DNA from: Podocnemis expansa
Taxonomy: Eukaryota > Chordata > Testudines > Podocnemididae
Length of the DNA: 64,000 bases
Reading direction: 5' to 3'
Assembly: GCA_007922195.1 (NCBI GenBank)
Contig: ML681994.1
Span: 53,402,025 to 53,466,024, forward strand
The notes under the pieces were generated by a model. The model worked only from the letters and a program-made list of their open reading frames with translations. It was not told where the DNA came from and made no database searches. Both the position numbers and the translations under genes were made by a program. Positions 29,501 to 44,200 of this stretch are shown here, one piece after another; within the stretch, counting starts at the first letter, position 1; each line of letters begins with the position of its first letter.

Positions 29501-32500
29501 TAGCATATCTAACACCGCAACTAAGAGTTATTCCTCATAACTCTTTCATTGGTTTGGCAGCAGGGTAGTAAACTAGATCTCCAAGGAACTGGATTTAGAA
29601 ATTGACCTCAGTGAGGAAACAAGTTAAGTAGTATTCTCCGGGGACAGGACATTTCTTCAGAAGGACTGGATGGCTTGGATGAAAGCTAATTAATGACGAA
29701 TTGCCAATGAAGCATTACTACAGGCTAGGGATATAACTTTTATCTACTCAGGTTAACATTACAGATGAGGTCTGAAAACCCTCCAATGGCAACCTTAATC
29801 CTAACACTTTGGAAGTCACAATGTAGCCGATATTCCACATCAATCCACAGCTTGAGAACTGAAAGAGCAAACTCCATTTGTTCATCAAATATTTATATCT
29901 TAAAAAAAATTCTACAGTTGGCCATTTTGGTAAGTTGGAATATTCAGTGGGTTGACCAGCTGAAATCTTATTTTTCTCTCTTTTACTTCTGCTTGTTAAC
30001 ATTAACAAATTAAAGGTGTTAACAGGCAATGCCTTCAGTTGATGATGTGAGATAAAAAGCTAATTTTGTGCTTGGAAACTGGGTTTCTTTGATGCAGATT
30101 TCAAGTAACCTAGAACTGGTCATCCCATTCCAGAATGAGACGCCTACTTGGATGGATAACGAAGCAGATGCCATTAGCTTGAAAGCTAAACATATTGCCA
30201 CTATCAATTTTATTCTGCCAAACAACATTTTAATGGTTAAATATCATCTAGTCCCAAGATTGGCAGGCACCCTGCCCCCCGTACTTCAGGAAGAAACAGA
30301 AGTCTATTATATGACCTAACTCCTACTTTAAAGTACGAGTCCACTTAAGATAGATTGCACTTGAGGCATCAGAGCCAGAACTGATTGAAATATTAGGTTG
30401 TTAAGAAAAATGTATTAGACATATCATCTGGGTAGCTTAATGGAAATAATGACACAACTGAGATGGAATAAAGATACAAAAATAGCTATGGCTCTAAACC
30501 AAGAAGACAGCGAAGACTAAAAGGACTCAACAATGCCAGATTAAGGCTCCAAAAATGAGCATAAAATTTCACCTTCTGATTGCCTGAAAAGGGATTTAAA
30601 ATTAAAAAAAAACAAAACACTATAATGAATATAACAGTAAGTCTAACACTGTCTCTTATCAATAGTCTATGGGGCAACCACTTTCACTATTAAGAGCTTA
30701 AATGTTATTCAAAGGAAAATTAAATATGGTAGCAGAAAGACTGCATCTTTTAGCAGACTGGCTTTCAACCTTTTGCAGGTGAAGACAGTTGGTGGTGTAT
30801 AATAACCCTACAGACACACCAGCCCACCTCCCCCAGTCCAAATCCAGCCATCTTCCTGGCTCTCCGCAACACACCACTGGGTGGCGACACAGTAACATGT
30901 CCTGACGCAGTGGTTGAGAACCTCCCTTCTCACAAACAGCACTGCTGACCCATCCAGCTAGAAAAGTCACTTGATTAAAACGTCCTAGAAGATACTTTAT
31001 ACATAGTGTCTGTTACTAATGGAACTTGACTAGAAAATTCCAAACAAGTCTATTCTGAAGGGGATAATGTACATAAAATCCTTCTTCAGAGCACACTAGT
31101 CCTTCTGCAGCAGCCAATTCAAACTTTTAACAGACACATGGAGGGGGTAGGGAGAAGGAACAGAGGGGGAAAACTTCAAATATTTTCTATGGCTTTACTA
31201 TCTCACACTTCACAGAGAAAATTAAGAATTACTAAATTTTAGAAGTGCGCCTTGCGTATGCATACAATACCACATTACAAAACAGGTTCACTTGGTTCGC
31301 TGGTAGTTTTTCAGAAAATTAGGTTTATTTTGGCCTATTTTCTTAGCCTTGGTCTACTGTGATTTTGGCAGCAATCAAAGGAAGACACACAAATATTTAA
31401 AATACCTTGAAATATATCCATCCAATTGCCTACTGCCTACTTCCCTCCAACTCAGTGCTTCACTCCTTGCCAGGGTGGTCTTACTCAATTGACTTCCTGA
31501 TCAGCTGAGCGGGTCTTCACAGACTTGCTCAGTCAATTAGGAAGATCTATCTGACAGCAGCAAATTTGTCATGGTCAGTGAAGACAAGTGCTTAGTTTTA
31601 TTTTTAAAAAGACATGACTAAATCACAAATGTTCTTTACACAGAATTTAACCATAGACTATTTTAGGAGACATTTTAGGTGATTATTTAGCAACAGTAGG
31701 ACCTCAAATCATGGCAAATGCATAGAAAAAAACTACTAATCCATACTAAAATGTATCTGGCAGAGGTCAGACAGAAGAAAAGACATGAAAGCTCTCTTTG
31801 TAATTAACAACAAAAAATTGATATGTATGTTCTCTCCAAGATATAAAATGACACATCCATACATCATAAAACAAAGACATCAGTAATGAAGAGTACTTAC
31901 TTTGTTGACCATATAAACTTGCCCCAAACTGAGACAGCTGACCTGATGTTGATGGTGATGCCAGCATCTATATTATAATAAGAACAAAAACAAAACAAAG
32001 GGTTGTTACTAAGAGGACCAAGAAAGGTAAATACTTCATTGCGCTGAAAAAAATATGTAAAACCTTTTAACATCATACTGACTGATTAAAATCTAAACTT
32101 CAATATTTAGTAGTCTCACATCCCACTCAGTTGCTTACTGGACAACAAATACAAAAACATACATCAATAGAGAGAGAGACTTCAAGATATACAGAGGACA
32201 GCTTCATGATTCAAAGTAAAAACAGCCTAGCAAAAGGAAAAACTGCTCTGGAATTAACTTTTATCAGTAGTGAAGAACTGATTTATAATAGGAAAAAGTT
32301 GAGGAAGCTTGAGACAAAATACCACAAGGAATCTGAATTCAGTATGCAAATGGATGGGTTCACAGAACAGGGCAAGGGTAATAGGAAAGCAAATCAGGGG
32401 TGGGGAGGGGGATTAAAACAGCTAGTGATTAAATCAATGGTAGGATTTATTAAAATCCCCCAATGTATAAAAACTGTAAAATCCAAGAATGTGTCATAAG

Positions 32501-35500
32501 TGAAGCATGACAAATCACAGTTTCTCTGAAAAATACAAAGAACAAACAACAACAGCTATTGTGATTATATGAGACAAAGGCAAAGTTAAAAGAAAAATCT
32601 GTAGTGGAATTAGTTTATAAGCAAGGTCCCCAAACAAAAATTCACAGTAATGCCTGGAACAGGTACCAAAAAAGCAGTATGAATTAGAACTAGCCAAAAA
32701 GATTAAGTGGACTCCAGAGAACATGGGCAAATATCAATGGGGAAGAGGAGTTTAACAACTTAACTAAAAAGGGAGATTTCATGGGAGAAAATCCCACTTC
32801 AAACTCATGCGATAAATAAATCTGTTAGTCTAAGTGCCACAAGACTCCTCTTTTTTTTTTTTTTTTTTTTTTTGCTTTACTAGACTAACACACCCCCTTT
32901 GGAATGCCACAAAATCCGCTGACACAGAGCCGGTAAGGGAGTAAAAAATATGAACATTAATAGCTGCCAACTGATACACAACACCATAAAGGTAATGGCT
33001 CGGATAAGGAAGTCTTGCTGAACTAATAACGAGTAGTGATCACATTCTTACCAAGAACATCTGAGATACTAAGCTCTCAGAGGATGCACGTCTAAATTTA
33101 TATTCCTACATTTATAAGAGAATTCAAATGGTTTTCCATAAGCCTATTTCAGATTGAAAAGGAGTGGAATTTTCTTGGATACATGTCACAAGAAGGTAGG
33201 TAGTGTAGACTTATGCATATAGGAAAGCTAACAGGACATGAAGGTACTCCTTGTTTGGTCACAGGTTTATCCTACAATAGTATATGATTCCCACACCATT
33301 AGGACCTTGGGAACACAACCAATGTTTCTATCTAACATTCCCATTCACAGCTGAGTAACATATTGTCTTATTTTTCTGCCACTTCCACCTTTTAGGTCAA
33401 CACACACATTCTACTCAGTCCTAGCAGCAAACATACACTGGCTTCTTAGAATGGCTCATTTATTCATGATTATGGCTTCTGCTCCACACCTCACTTGTAT
33501 CTGGTTTAGCAGAGAAGTTGCAGAAGATTTAGTAAGATAATAATGTATATAACTAAATAAAAGGATTCCTTCCTGAATCCTAGAAATAAAGGTCAATTCC
33601 ACCGGGAGGCATTAAGCTGGGGATCATGGCCCCAGATTCAGCAGGGTAAGCAAGCACACTCTTCAGTTTAATCATGTGAACATTTCCATTTATATCAGTC
33701 TTTGGCATATGCTGAAATATGCTGCTGAACTTGTGTTCTGTTTTATACAAAACTGCCTAATAAGGGTAGGGAAAATCCTCATTAAATTCTGGTTACTGAA
33801 AATGGATGGTTGAACATGACAATTTTGTGCTTCTCAAAACACAGATAAGGAAAGAACCCCCAGCCATTTCAGGATGTGGCTATCTGAATGACAAGATTAT
33901 CGCAACATGTTTTCAAGATGAAAAACAACTAAAAAGGGGTACATTACACACACTGAAGTAAGGTATTTGGTATTTCTGGCCTAAAAGGCAAATGAGGTAT
34001 TTATATTTCTTCCCACAACACCAAGTTTAATCAAACATGTTGATAGGAAGCTCAAAAAAGTTGTTCATGCAGTCCTTATGAACTGTGTGAGAAAAAGAGA
34101 CCAGAAGGATTTCTATTTATCCAAGGAGAAAATTTTCCAAAATTATACATTAGTGGCACTTTAAAAGAGGAAGAGTTGTGTCTGGGCCAAGTTTCTTTCA
34201 TCTGTCTATTACTGACCTTCTGAAAAGGATGTAAACAGTACAACTGTACTAGAAATTCCAAAGTTATGGCTTTTGCTAATGTGAGAAACTAACATTCCTT
34301 GGTACATGTTGTCTGGTAGAGAGAAATCAGATACTGTGGAACTTGATTTGGCCAAGCTATGCATGATGTAGAAATGGAACAGACAGAGTGTGGCCAGCAA
34401 GAGAGGTGATGATGGTATTAAGTCTGTTTATGATTACTTTATTCTTGAGCAAGCTAGGGCCCTGCCTGGGCCCCACACATAATTCAAAGCAGCTTTAACT
34501 GTTTGTGGTCACAAAGGATTGGTTCAGGTAGCTAACAGAAGCTCGAGCACAAAGATGGTCTGACCACACCATGCACCTTTCCATTAACTCCTGTGCTAGG
34601 AGATGTGGTAGTGGGTGGCGTAGATCTTTACATCACTCAGGTATTCATATACTGGAGGAACACCTGGTCATGAGAGCCAATTCATCTAAAGCCTCTTTTT
34701 TACTACCACACGTGTATAATGGTGCCAAAACACAATGAAGAATCAAGCACTGTATCTCCAGTGTAGACTTCAAGTGTCGGACCTAAGAAATACAATGTTT
34801 TACATGACTACAATGATTTAATTTTCAACTGTTTATGTACCCACACTGATTGACATTAAAATAAACATCTAAAAAAAAAAAAGCCTATACAACAAAGAAC
34901 CACACAGTACTATTTTATTCTTTTTTTTTATTCTATTCTATTTCTTTTATTCTTTGTTTTGGGGAAATAGGATAGTAATCATCTGCAAATATTAAAATTT
35001 AATGACAATTATTATATATGATGGTCAGAAGATTACAGCATTTAAAAAAAACAGAGTAATTTAGTTAATGATAGTTTAACATGGACTTCCAGGTATGTAC
35101 TATTGGGGGAAATGCATTCTGTATTTTGCCAAAACTTCCGGTGACCCTGGAAGGCACACCAGTTGTCATTTATTAGTAGTTTATCAGAAAGACAATATCC
35201 AGAGCAGTAGCTGTGTTAGTGTGTGTACAACGAAAAGAATGAGTCCTGTGGTGCCTTAAAAGACTAACAGATTTCTTCAGGAATAATCTTTCATGATCTC
35301 CAACCCACTTCGCCAGATGCATCTGATGAAGGGGGTTGGAGCCCACAAAAGCTTATGCCTGAAGAAATTTGTTAGTCTTTAAAGTGCCACAGGACTCTTG
35401 TCATTTTTATCAAGTATACATTAACAAATCAAAATGTATTTGTTGATATTAAATTCATCCGCATTTTATAGTGATATTTAACCTTAGGCTGAAGGATTAT

Positions 35501-38500
35501 CATCCTTATTATAGTAAATTTGAGACCTTAATCAGAAAGCTATTGTTTCAGTGACAATGTTTTAAAAAAAGTGAAGAACAGTGCAGTAGTGCAGCCAACT
35601 TGATACATCATGGATTACTTTGTCAAATGCATTTGAGTAATTCAGAGAAAATAAATTCTGAGTATGCTAATTTGTTCTCACATACTGGTCTGCATAATAT
35701 AGGTGATCAGCCTGACAGAAGAACCAATTATCAATAAAAGGCTACTTTGCCCTTCGAGCAATTGACATAAATAGACAATTTTGATCTAATTCACATTCTT
35801 TAATTTTATTGTTTGCACAATTTAAAAATCAAAGGCAACAGGAAAGACCAAAAGACTGCAACAACTGAGGTGAGAACGTTAGTCTTGTACTGCTTAGGTA
35901 AGAACTTGCAAAATCTCAGTGGCACAATGCAAGTCCAGTTGCACAAAACTCTTCTCAGCTCAAAACAACAACTGTGATGATATGCTGCTGATTCTAGATC
36001 TAAAATAAGGAGCTACAGAAACCACATTCTATTATCACCCATAGGTTCAGGACCCAGTACTTGGTCATGGCATCCACTGCTTCTGCCACCAAAAGACTGG
36101 AATGCATTGTTCAAAAACGTAATTGTTGGGTCGCAGGCATAAATGATTTTTTTCAACTGGGTCCCAAGGAAACAAGTTTGAAAGCCACTGGACTAGGTGG
36201 CTATGTCCCTCCCTTTCTTATTGATCACCTGATTTTGAGAGCCCTGCAGATCCACGGGTATCCGCTTCAGATTCATGAATATCTGTCTGGAGACCCATTG
36301 TTGAGGATAGATGTGGATTCTATTTTTACCTGCCCGGGGCATGATTGATAGCTGCTGCTGCTGCTGCTGCTGCTATGATCTGGATCAGCAGCACACAGGA
36401 GAACAAAGGAAGCACTCCAGTCAAACCCAGCTCATCTCTGGTTTTGGTCTGCCAGCCAATAGAGAATCTCTCAGACTGACTGTCAGCCAGTCACCATGCT
36501 GGCCTTTGGTTGGGCTCCCTCAGCTCCTAGCTGGCCTTTGATTGGCTCATTCCCCACATGGGCTCCATCCACGTTTTCCTTTTCTTGTTTGCAGTCTGTG
36601 CATTGTGCTGTCGGTTGGATTTCCTTGGCCAAAGAAATCTTTGATTGACAGCATGGCATGTGACCTGCAAACAAGTGGGAGGAGCCTTCATGGAGAATGA
36701 ACCAATCAAAGGCCAGCATGCTAACTGCGTGGGCCCAAGGCCAGGTGCAGAGACACATAAAACCTGCCATACTGATCATGGATTGGATAGATACTGACAC
36801 TAAGAGGATGTGGATTGGATCCAGATCCATATGTTTATATCCGTGCAGAGCTCTACTGATTTTTATTATACTTGCCTTCATTACCACCAAACAGACTTAT
36901 TGCCATGCAATTTATCTAGACTTGGTAACATCATCCCTGAAAAAGCTGCATGAATGTTTGCTTGAATTTTTTCAGAAGTCTGTGAAATGATCATGCTGTA
37001 AAGCTCTCTGAGCTAAGCAGTGAGGCTAAACCTGCTTTCCTAGGTAGATACAGTAGTCAATGAAATTCTGCATCAGTCCAGTACAATGAACCTAAACTCA
37101 GAGGAAGAAGTAGTATGAACAAACAATATAAATTGCAACTACTCTGGCAGAATGGGCAAGTTTAATAGATAGCTACATATGAGACAAGCTGAAAATTATC
37201 TTCTCAGTCAGATATGTATGCCAACATAGGACAATCATTCTGTATCTTTATTACTTTGTTTCTTTTATTTATTAATCACAGTTTTTAAGAGATAAACATG
37301 GTATTAATCATTTAACAAAATTAGAAGTCAAGCCAACAAATAATTAATACAAAGCAGCTATATTGATCATATTATGCTGGTTTATCTTTAAATTTATTAA
37401 TAAAATTCTCCTTTTTCCTTAAATGCAATTTAAGAGAACACTGCAAATTTCTCCCAAAATTAGGTTTTGTATCAAGCTTTTACAAAATGTGAGGCCAATA
37501 AAAATGTTTCTCTAAATTATTAAAATTCCAATGAAGAATTTAAAATAGACATTTACAGTGACAAATTTGCCATCCAAAATATTTATAAGTATTGAGCTTT
37601 TGAAGTGAAAATAAGTATTGATGTGTACTGTTCAACTTGAGGTAATAAGAAATAAACTCCCTAAATAATGAAAAACATATTGCTTTTTTTTTTTTTTTTT
37701 TTTTTTTTAAGTAATTCAGTTTTAAATAATGTAAAGTGTAAATGACATTGCTAGAAAGTTTCTTAATTTCTTTTTAAAGTTTAGCATTTCTTTAAAAGCT
37801 GTATATACAACATCAAGGTATACAATATGAGTAATCAATCATATAAAACATTACTGGGAAAGCTATAATTTGGTATTACGGAAGATGACATAAGTGGTAG
37901 TCTAAATCTGATTAAAATATTTGTTTAATCAGGCAAGAAATTGACTGCAATTTATTAATAGGTAAATAGTGAAGGTGAAAGAATAAACACTAACAAGTAA
38001 ATACAGATTTTAAAACTTATTTGCATTCACCAGTTACCTTATATGGTTCATTTAAAAACAGATATGTTAGACAGCTTTACAGTAAAGAATAGAAACAATT
38101 TTTGTGGTACAGAGTGAAAGACTTGCTTAACAACTTAACCCTCGTGTAGCTTGGCAGAATGATTTTTATCTTTCTATGATTTAGACAAATATACTGATGT
38201 TTCTAACAATTTTTTAAGAGTTTTATCTATTAGATGTTCAAGGTTGTTGAAAATTATGAATTAAGGATCTCCCACCCTATTTTACTCATTTGAATTGTCA
38301 AAGTTGTGGGAAATTATGGGAGGGTATCAGACAATTATTGAATGACAACATATTTGCAATTCAAGAAATTAAAGGATTTATAACAATTGAAACACAAGTT
38401 GTCTCACACACACTCACCCCCTCCCAAACAAATATCCTTAAATCAAAACTGTAAATTCTTAAGTAGAATTTCTATTCTAATTGATGGACAGATTTTTGAC

Positions 38501-41241
38501 TGGTTTGTATGTACAGTGAAAGACTTTTACTGACATTTACCAATAAAAATCCTACTTATAGCCTATGTTAAACAAAAATTCCTAATCAGCAGTTTGCTCA
38601 TGAAGAACTGATTTTTTCTCTCTATTTCCTTTACTAAATACATTCCAGTTTGTAAAATAAAAATAGCCTATAATTTCTTAAAATGTGTTTCAGAGATGCA
38701 TTTTACATCCTCTCTGCAACCTGAAGGGTAATACAAGTACAAAACACAGATATCTGTTTTCTTCTTTAAACACATAACATTTGTTCACATGGCCAAACTT
38801 GACAGATCCAATGCAGACAAAAATCTTATAGGTATAAAGTAATACAATATATATGCTGTAAATTCCAAACAGTTGGTTCTCTTATCATGCAGTGTAAATT
38901 TATTATGAAAGCAATTATTTTTAAGTTGTTGCAACTTTTTAACAATTTATAGTATGAGTTTATTAAAAGTTGCCATTTTTTTATTATAATGCAATGGAAG
39001 TTTACATCTGCTCAAGATAAATAAGTCCAAAACAGAGTGAAAGGGTTACAAAGGGATTTTACAAAACTGGGTGACTGGTCAACAAAATGGCAGATGAAAT
39101 TCAATACTGATAAATGCAAAGTAACACACTCTAGAAAACATAATGCCAAGAATACCAACAAAATGATTTGATTTAAATGAACTGTTACCAGTCAAAGAGA
39201 TCCTGGAGTCATAGTGGATAGCACTCTGAAAACATACACTCAATGTGTAGCAGTAGTCAAAAAAATTTCTAGACAATATTAGCAGCCATTAGGAAAGGGA
39301 TTGATAAACTGAAAATATTATAATACTATATAAATCCATGGTACCCCACATCTTGACTACTGTGCGCAGATCTGGTTGCCCAGAATTGGAATTGGAGAAG
39401 CTACAGAAAAGGACAACAGAAAATGATTAGAGGTGTGGAACAGCTTCTGTATGAGGAGAAACTAAAAAGACAGACTTTTCAGCTTGAAAGAAAGACAACT
39501 AAAAACTGGTGTGGAGAAACAAAATAAAGAAATTTTATTTACTCTGTCACGTAACATCATAACATGTCACCCAATGACGACAATAAATAGAAGGTTTAAA
39601 AACAGAAAAACAACAACAAATACTTCTTCACACAACACACAGTCAACCTTTCAAACTCCTTGCCAGGGGATGTTGTGAAGGCCAAAATTATAGCAGGGTT
39701 CAAAAAAGAACTAAAAAAAAAAAAGTCTCTAGCCTAGAGCTCGACAAATCCTGAGAGCCAGGTCACCATGGTACACATGATTTTGCCTCTAGCACCTAGC
39801 TGTGCTGCAGCAGTCAGGAAGGCAAATGCCTCCTGGCTTCTATAAAAAGGGCCAGTGGTGCTGACACTCCCAGCACTGCTGCTGCTTTCCCCTCTCACTA
39901 CCACTGCAAGCGCCTTGAGGAGCAGCTTTTTTTTATTTTTTTGTTGAGGGGTGGGAGGGTTCATGCTCCACAGCAACACTGAAAGTGGCCACAGCTGACA
40001 TGGTTTTTCAGCAGCAGGGGGTTCTCTTTCATTCTGCACCAGCACCGAAAGAAGTGGCAGCAGCTGCGTTTTTGTGCAGTGGGGAGGCTTCATTGCCACA
40101 CATTTAGGTGTCTCACTTTTTGGACTGACGCCAGGTGTTCAGCACATTTGTCAAGCCCTGCTCTAGCCTCTGATCTCCAGATGCTAAGAGTGCACAACGT
40201 GGATTGGATGACTTGATAATCACCTGGTCTGCTCATTCCCTCTGACGCATCTGACATTGACCGCTGTCAGAAGACAGGATACTGTGTCAGAAGGACCATT
40301 TCGCTGACTCAGTATGGCTGTTTTTTTTTTACATCCAGCAAGAAATTTCTTTGGACTGATGTCAAATGATAGCAATGCATCTTTTGTTCACCTCTTAAAA
40401 TGTCAATAAATGCTTTTTTACCTTTTCACTTATAATGAGCAGAATGAACAGAGAGTGTCTCTCACACAGGACAGCAGGCTCCTGCCCCGCTACTTTGTGC
40501 TTTAGCAGTACCGACTGTTGTAGGGGAATAGCACTTTAGCTCTGAGTGTCATAAAGAAAGGTGGGGAAATGAAGTTTGAAGTGACTATTTTCAGATATAT
40601 TTGCAGTGTTTGTGAAAATATACATCTCCTATTAACATTAAACCTATCATACTAATCAAATTTTTGTCAAGAGATGAACTTTCCACTTTATTCAAGTGAG
40701 TTAAAGCTATTCATCCATTATTAAATAATGATTTTTTTTATCATCTCAATCAATGCTATTAAAACACCCAGTGCTAACCTCAACATGTCTAGTTTTTTTG
40801 TAGCTACAGAGGATTCCATGTGCATACTTTTGACACACAGTCCTAAATGTAACATCTGAAGTTAAATTGTGAATCTGTCAAAATGTTAGCTAAAAGCCTC
40901 TAAAATATTAACTAAAGGCATTTAGGGAAATTTTCTCAGAAAACAAAATACTGTTTTATTCTGAATCCTATCAATGGCAGCAGCAGCAGAAGGCTGAAAT
41001 ACCATACTCTAGGGCCAGACACTATATTCATCAGCCTGAAAAAAACCTGTCTCCTGAAAACATATTAAACTTTTTAACTAACTGCTTATACAAAACAGGA
41101 GTTTGTCTCTAGCCCAAGACCTAATCTTTTTTCAATGGCTACTACTCTAAACTACCAAAGTAATTTGTGTCAGACTACAGAGCCACAAAATAAAATATTA
41201 AGAAATGGAAGATAAGGAACTAAATATTACTAAGATGATTA

Positions 41242-41279
<38 letters not shown>

Positions 41280-44200
41280 CTCAGAAAGCATAAACATGTA
41301 TATGTGATAGTCATTATTACAAACTGGGAGCCCCAAATCTGAATGGAATCTGCAGGTATCCCTGCAATATAAACAAACAGGTTTGTTTGTTTTTTTTTAA
41401 ATCCCCAAACCATTCTGTTCCCACATAAAAACAGTCCTTTAATCTCAAAGCAAAATGGCAAAACATGAAAAAAGCAAATCCATGTGAAGAAATTCAGGGT
41501 CTTTGTGTTTAGAAAAAATAAATTCTGTTGCATACTATTTTTTTCTAAAATATAGCAATCCAAAATGGATGGCTTGAATCCTTGCATCTTAATATGACAG
41601 CAGCCTTAGAGGATGACATGGTGTGATGACAACCTAAACCCCCATTTTCTCTCTCAAGATAACACAAGCAAAAGCTTCCAACCAAACATATTTACAATTC
41701 AAAATCTTTCTGAGCCAGCTTGCAACTCCTCAGAAGAATACACCAAAGTACATTTTCAAAACCTTGAGACTCATACTATGTCATCAGCAAGAAGTTTTTC
41801 CTTATCTGATGATGTATGCCAGATGTGGCTTCTGCCCACTTCCTTCTGTAACGCAGCTCCTACCCCCATGCCACAAAAGCTACTTTTTGAAAAAATATAT
41901 TTGATTGTTTGAGCAAAACGTCAAGCCTCAAGATAATGAAGCCTGGAAGCTATAGAAGAATTCACACTTTCCAGGCAGGACAAAACTAGTGAACTAATCC
42001 AGAGATTATGCTCATGTCACTTTTTTTTTTTTTTTTTTTTTATAAATAATTTTGTAGCCTTTATTTGTCAAAGGACTGGGAGAAAATGAACATAATGTTG
42101 TATGCCCAGAAAACAGAAAAAAAACCATATACTGGAGAATCATGAAGGCCTGTTTTTTGTCATTATAGATACAAACTGAAGAAATTGATTTGTCTGTGAG
42201 AGGTCAAAGAACTTGAGAATAAATGGTTCTTGTGTTCTCCAGTGCAATCTAGACAGGTAAAAATCTGTCACTGCTTACCCTTAACCTTGATGCCCTCACA
42301 ATGTCCTGCTATTGTGAGCATCCCAGGCAGAGAGCTACTGTAGTAAAGCATTGATGCACTCATGACTGGAGGTGACAACTTGCTCCACATTCTTCGATTC
42401 AACATGTAATTAGAACTTCAGCCACCATATATTTTTCTCCTCAGAAAAGAGTATGGCTCAGGAGACTAAAACTTTTCCAACCAAAGTACACAAAATAATT
42501 CACTCAGAATTATCATCTGTTTGGATGCAGTAACCACACTGTCAATTCAAACTAGAAACACCTTTGTTTCAAGTGGAATTCTGAGTTGTCAAAGAAAGTT
42601 CAAGATACTTCAAGCTCTAGAAAATGTCTATTAAATTCCCTTGCCTTTGCCAAAGAGGCATGTTCCACGTTGCGTCATATGTTGATTCAAATTTATTGCA
42701 ACCCATAGCAATAAGTGTTTATGGGTTGTAGTAACCTTGAGGAGGAAGGGGTTAACACCATTGTCAGTGAGTCCCAGGAACGCCAACAGAAACAAAGAAC
42801 AGGTCTGCGAATTGGAGCAGCAGCCCTGCCTGTTTCCTGTTTGGTGGCAGCAGAATGACTTGGAGGATCAGGATGAGGCCAGGGAGAAAGACCTGGAGAA
42901 TCCAGCAACATCCATGCTCAACATAGGCTCAAGTCTGTAACTGACCATGTGTGAGTACAATAGGGAATGTTTAGCTAGACAGGGTCAGGTTCTCTCTTTG
43001 TTTCTGTTTGGTTTTTGGATTTCTCTGTGCTGAGCCTATGTACCGCCCCTTCCACTATCCTGTAACTACCTAAATTAAACCCCAGAGAAGCAACTCTGTG
43101 TTTCTTATTTGTTGTTCTTAATTAAAGACTTTACCCTTTAAAATAAGCTCTGGCTCTGTGTCCCAAAAGGCAAGAGATTGTGTGTGTATGTGTCTCACAT
43201 TCCACAGCCAACTACCAAAGGTGATTCTGTCCCGTTTTCAGCTGATATCACAGCTGTGGTTCAATCACTCTTCTGAAGGAGGAAGAAAAGCAGTTGAGGG
43301 TACCTCACAGGAAGGAATTGCCAGTTGAAAACCCAGGAAGGTGCATGAGGTTTTTGCATTTGGGTAGTGGCAGCAATACCACTCCAAGGCCAGGAAATTG
43401 GTAGCCTTAGAGAGTTTTAAGATAAGGCTTTAGGGTTTTAAAGCCTGTTGCAAGCCTCCACCTTCTGCACTCAAAGTGCCAGAGCTGGGACACAACCTTG
43501 ACATAGGTGTTTTACCCATAGCGTGTTCTGTGATAAAATAGCACAGGATAATTTCTGACGACATGTAAAACTGGTTTCAGATCTCTTGACTCTAGGCAAT
43601 GAGTTTGGAAGAAAAATAGGATCAGATGACTAGCGTACAGTCTGATTTAAGAAACCATTGTACTATACATGAAGTCAGCAGATGCAGGGAAGTAAGACTG
43701 TTCCAGTTATGGAGGGTCAAGTGTGTCCCTGAACACCACATGGAATTCTTCCACAACAGCTAGAAGATCTCAACTCTTTTTTTTTTTTTTTTTTTTGATA
43801 ATCATCTAAAAGTATAAGGAAATACCATCAGTCCTCTTATTAAATTACTAAGGCATTCCAAATTTCCTTAAAACCCAAAAGAAAAAGCATTATTTTAATT
43901 TTATACTAAGAGCAAGTACACAAACACATATGTTGTAGAAAACAAAGGCACTTCTTGTAGATCATATGCAGAAGTACACTTAAATTTTTGTTACCTAGAA
44001 TTGGACTTCCTAGTGAGAATCTAGGCAGGCTTCACTATATCCTCTCTCCAACTCAAAAAAACCAAAACCCTCTGTAATATCCTTGGGGAGAAAGGAGTTA
44101 ACACTCTGGCCAGTGAGTCCCAGGACAGCCAATAAGAATGAAACAGGTTTTTGAATTGGAGCAGCAGCTTTGCCTGTTCCTGTTTGGATGCAGCAGAGCT

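Noticed and set aside
36483..36890. 135-codon minus-strand open frame
   Set aside because: Lies almost wholly inside the 619-bp hAT MITE; amino acids show no domain and the frame is explained by GC-richer composition.
39734..40099. 121-codon minus-strand open frame
   Set aside because: Coincides with the nested hAT element, no transposase motifs.
41198..41587. 129-codon minus-strand open frame with a Cys/Val run
   Set aside because: The run is the (AC)n microsatellite translated; no conserved sequence around it.
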